DNA from: Cololabis saira
Taxonomy: Eukaryota; Chordata; Actinopteri; Beloniformes; Belonidae
DNA: 64,000 bases
Assembly (NCBI RefSeq): GCF_033807715.1
Contig: NC_084599.1
Span: forward strand, 12,897,125-12,961,124
Reading direction: 5' to 3'
Shown: piece after piece, positions 61,801 to 64,000 of the stretch
How the letters are laid out: each line of letters opens with the position of its first letter
Position numbering within the stretch: position 1 is the first letter of the stretch
Notes under the pieces: model-generated
The model's database searches: none
Seen by the model: the letters and a program-made list of their open reading frames with translations, nothing else
What the model was told of the DNA's origin: nothing
Made by a program: the position numbers and the translations under genes

Positions 61801-64000
61801 GACAGGAGCGCAGTTGTGTCTTTTCCAGGGATAGGAGGAAGGAGGGGTGTTGAGGTGGATTTCTGTTCCTCCTATGGTTTTCTCTTTGTCTTTCCATTTG
61901 GATCCAATTCTTCTTTTGTTAATGTCACTTGGCATGCCAGCAGATCTGAATTGGATAGTGTCTCTATCATTCACCTTGTACAAGACCCAAGAGGAAATGC
62001 AAACAGTACGCAGTGGTTTATTTTGCCATTATGTCTGCATTTTCCTGTCTGAACTAATCCTTACAAAACAAAACGCTCCCTTTGGGCTCTTTATGTAGTT
62101 TCAGCACTGGACAGCTCTTGATGCATTGTCTGTTTTGTGCATTTCATTAGTTTTCTTTCCTGGTTAACCTAAACTAAACTGCTCTTACAGATAACCACAC
62201 ACACCCGCACATGCACACACACACATAGAATGCCTGAAAGACGCCTCGCTGAAGCCGATCAACAATGTAGTGCCTACATCATTGTTATACAGGGTGTAGC
62301 TGTCACGTTCTGAAGAGCTGCAAACAGGGAGAGTTTCAGCGGCCGCAGATGGTCAGGGTTTTCCACTCATGTATGCTGCATTTCCCAAAGGAGATGCATG
62401 CATTTTATTGTGTTTGGGCAAGTTTTCGAATGTAATTTGTGAAAGTACAAAGAAATCCCCTAGATCCCAAAATGTAATATTTTCAGACAGGGAGATCACA
62501 TAAGACATAAGTTTGTAGAAGAATAAACAATTGTTACTGAGACTGATTTCTGTTTGTCTTCTTCCACCTTGCCCTGCATGCCAGGATTCCACACAGTGGA
62601 GCTATTTATGAAGTTGAGGCAGCACTGTGATACTTATAAAAATCCCCACACTAATCAGAGATGTAGCTCTGGGGTTGCTCTAGACAATCACAGGGATTTG
62701 TGTGGGAGAATAGAAAAGTTGTATAATTAATTTCTTTCAGAACGCTTGCACAAATCAGACTGATCCAGAATATCAACTTCTTTTGTTAACGTGTTGGCTT
62801 TGTTTGTGTTTGCTGTGATTGTTAGTATTTGTAGTAGGAGGCAGGAAGGTTGTATGTATGCGAGTGCAGTATTTCCCTTCTACCTCTTTTGATGCGGAAT
62901 GTTTTTTTTCCCAGTCCGACAATGTGAAAAACTATTTGCCATTCAGACAATACTGAATGAAGGTTGAGGGACCGTTGTCGGTAGAGACTGTAGTGCATAA
63001 TTCTGCACTGCAAAAGGCTTGATGTTACTGTATTTGGTCATCATGAAAATAAAGAAGAATCAGTTTTCCTTATTATCCTTTATTTCCCAACCAAAAATGT
63101 TTCTGTAATCCTCTTGTCTCTCTCCTTGCAGGAGCAGAGCAGTGATGCACTTATTTTCTTTAATTTCTGTGTTTGTTGTTAATTATACTGCCGTTTTATG
63201 TTTTTTTCACTTAGTTTTTATTTTTTCTGATAAGGAGGCTTTGTACATTTCAGTGAATCCAGAAACAGACACACATTTACACATTTAATCAGTTTAAAAG
63301 ATAACTGAATAGAGGCCCTAATCATCTATATGAAAAACTAACAAACTAACTTTCCTAATGTTAATAATGTTGCATGCTATTGTCTGTTATAGCAGTGTAA
63401 CACATAAGAGAACGATCTCATTATTCAAAAATAGAAGCAAGTCTAATATAAATGCTTATGCATCCCTGTTTATACATATTACCAGGACTCATAGATGGGA
63501 TTGGCTGGGGAGTCATTAATTTAAGACATGTATAAAGTTTATATTTCTTTGCTTTTTTATTTTATTTTAGTCTTTGGAGATTAATAACCCTTTTGTTTTA
63601 AATCTGCAATGACAATGTTGATTATCTGTTTTGCTGGTATAACATTTATATCTGTTCTCCTGATACAATTACGTAAACCAACAAAGTCTTGAGTGCACTG
63701 ATCAGCCGATGAAGTGTTCAGGTAAAAGAGACAATCAGTAGACAGAGGGATGAGACACAGACAAAGCCACATATCCACATAAATGGAGATCTTAGTTACC
63801 AGAGACTGTAGCAGCAACTGGCCAACCTGCAGACCTCACCAGGTGGATTTAGGTAACACGTGGATTTGTAGTTCCTATCAGTTCAGCCACAGATACAAGC
63901 AACTCTGCCTTTGCACAGCTTTGCCCTGTGTGTGTGTGTAAGTTCTTGTGTGTATGTGTGATTACGTCAGTGGAATCCACAACTGTGCTGAGCTGAACAG
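58862..64000. other. Unassigned DNA
   Basis: No gene recognised in 5.1 kb. Small CA-rich tracts at 59900-59945 and 62190-62226, poly(A) at 61593-61610. If 58195-58861 is a first exon, this would be its first intron. Confidence 0.4.

Overview
The window looks like a gene-poor, AT-rich stretch of a ray-finned (teleost) fish genome. The evidence is the repeat content: tRNA-headed fish SINEs, hAT, Tc1, PIF/Harbinger and TTAA-target miniature elements, LINE tails ending in ATGTAA-type repeats, Ty3/Gypsy-like LTR elements, and very long pure microsatellites. There are no bacterial-type genes, CRISPR arrays or complete tRNA/rRNA genes. No complete multi-exon host gene could be assembled; most of the sequence reads as intergenic or long-intron DNA. 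Species cannot be named from the sequence alone.

The main discovery is at 22975-26622. It is a young LTR retrotransposon with 5' LTR, tRNA-Pro-type primer site, polypurine tract, near-identical 3' LTR and a CTGG target duplication. Its single 770-aa open frame encodes Gag (SCAN-like capsid region, CCHC knuckle) and a retropepsin-like protease. Where reverse transcriptase, RNase H and integrase should follow, it carries about 213 codons of intron-free host alpha-taxilin (TXLNA) coiled coil, in frame. This is host-gene capture by a non-autonomous retroelement. The 5' LTR/primer-site junction also carries a foldback palindrome.

Layout: 1-3170 holds a 98-bp Tc1-type miniature element and a LINE remnant. 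3168-6690 is a nest: a SINE split by one hAT element (3244-6679), itself split by a second (4112-6068) that carries a 30-copy minisatellite. 7018-7620 is a decayed hAT transposase. 8234-8470 is a solo LTR, with a sister copy inverted at 47955-48215. 11040-11700 is a dead Tc1 transposase. 12959-15130 holds an exon-like segment, a TTAA-type terminus and an intact 245-codon frame of the GCD(S/T)xS plus cysteine-rich family. 17420-18092 is a TTAA element with a 50-bp minisatellite. 18538-19563 and 28972-29444 share a dispersed repeat. 31090-31850, 34912-34996 and 36705-36931 are large microsatellites. 37999-38877 is the abundant GGGCCC-ended fish repeat. 48310-51295 is a second nest: a hAT element containing another hAT, a Harbinger MITE and a SINE, each with its own target duplication. 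57576-58188 holds two palindromic MITEs, followed by a CpG-enriched promoter/first-exon candidate (about 58195-58861). The rest is unassigned, single-copy-looking DNA.

Apart from the Gag-protease-taxilin frame and the cysteine-rich frame, most long open frames arise from tandem repeats or chance. Family names are from recognition of motifs; target duplications and inverted repeats were read directly from the sequence.
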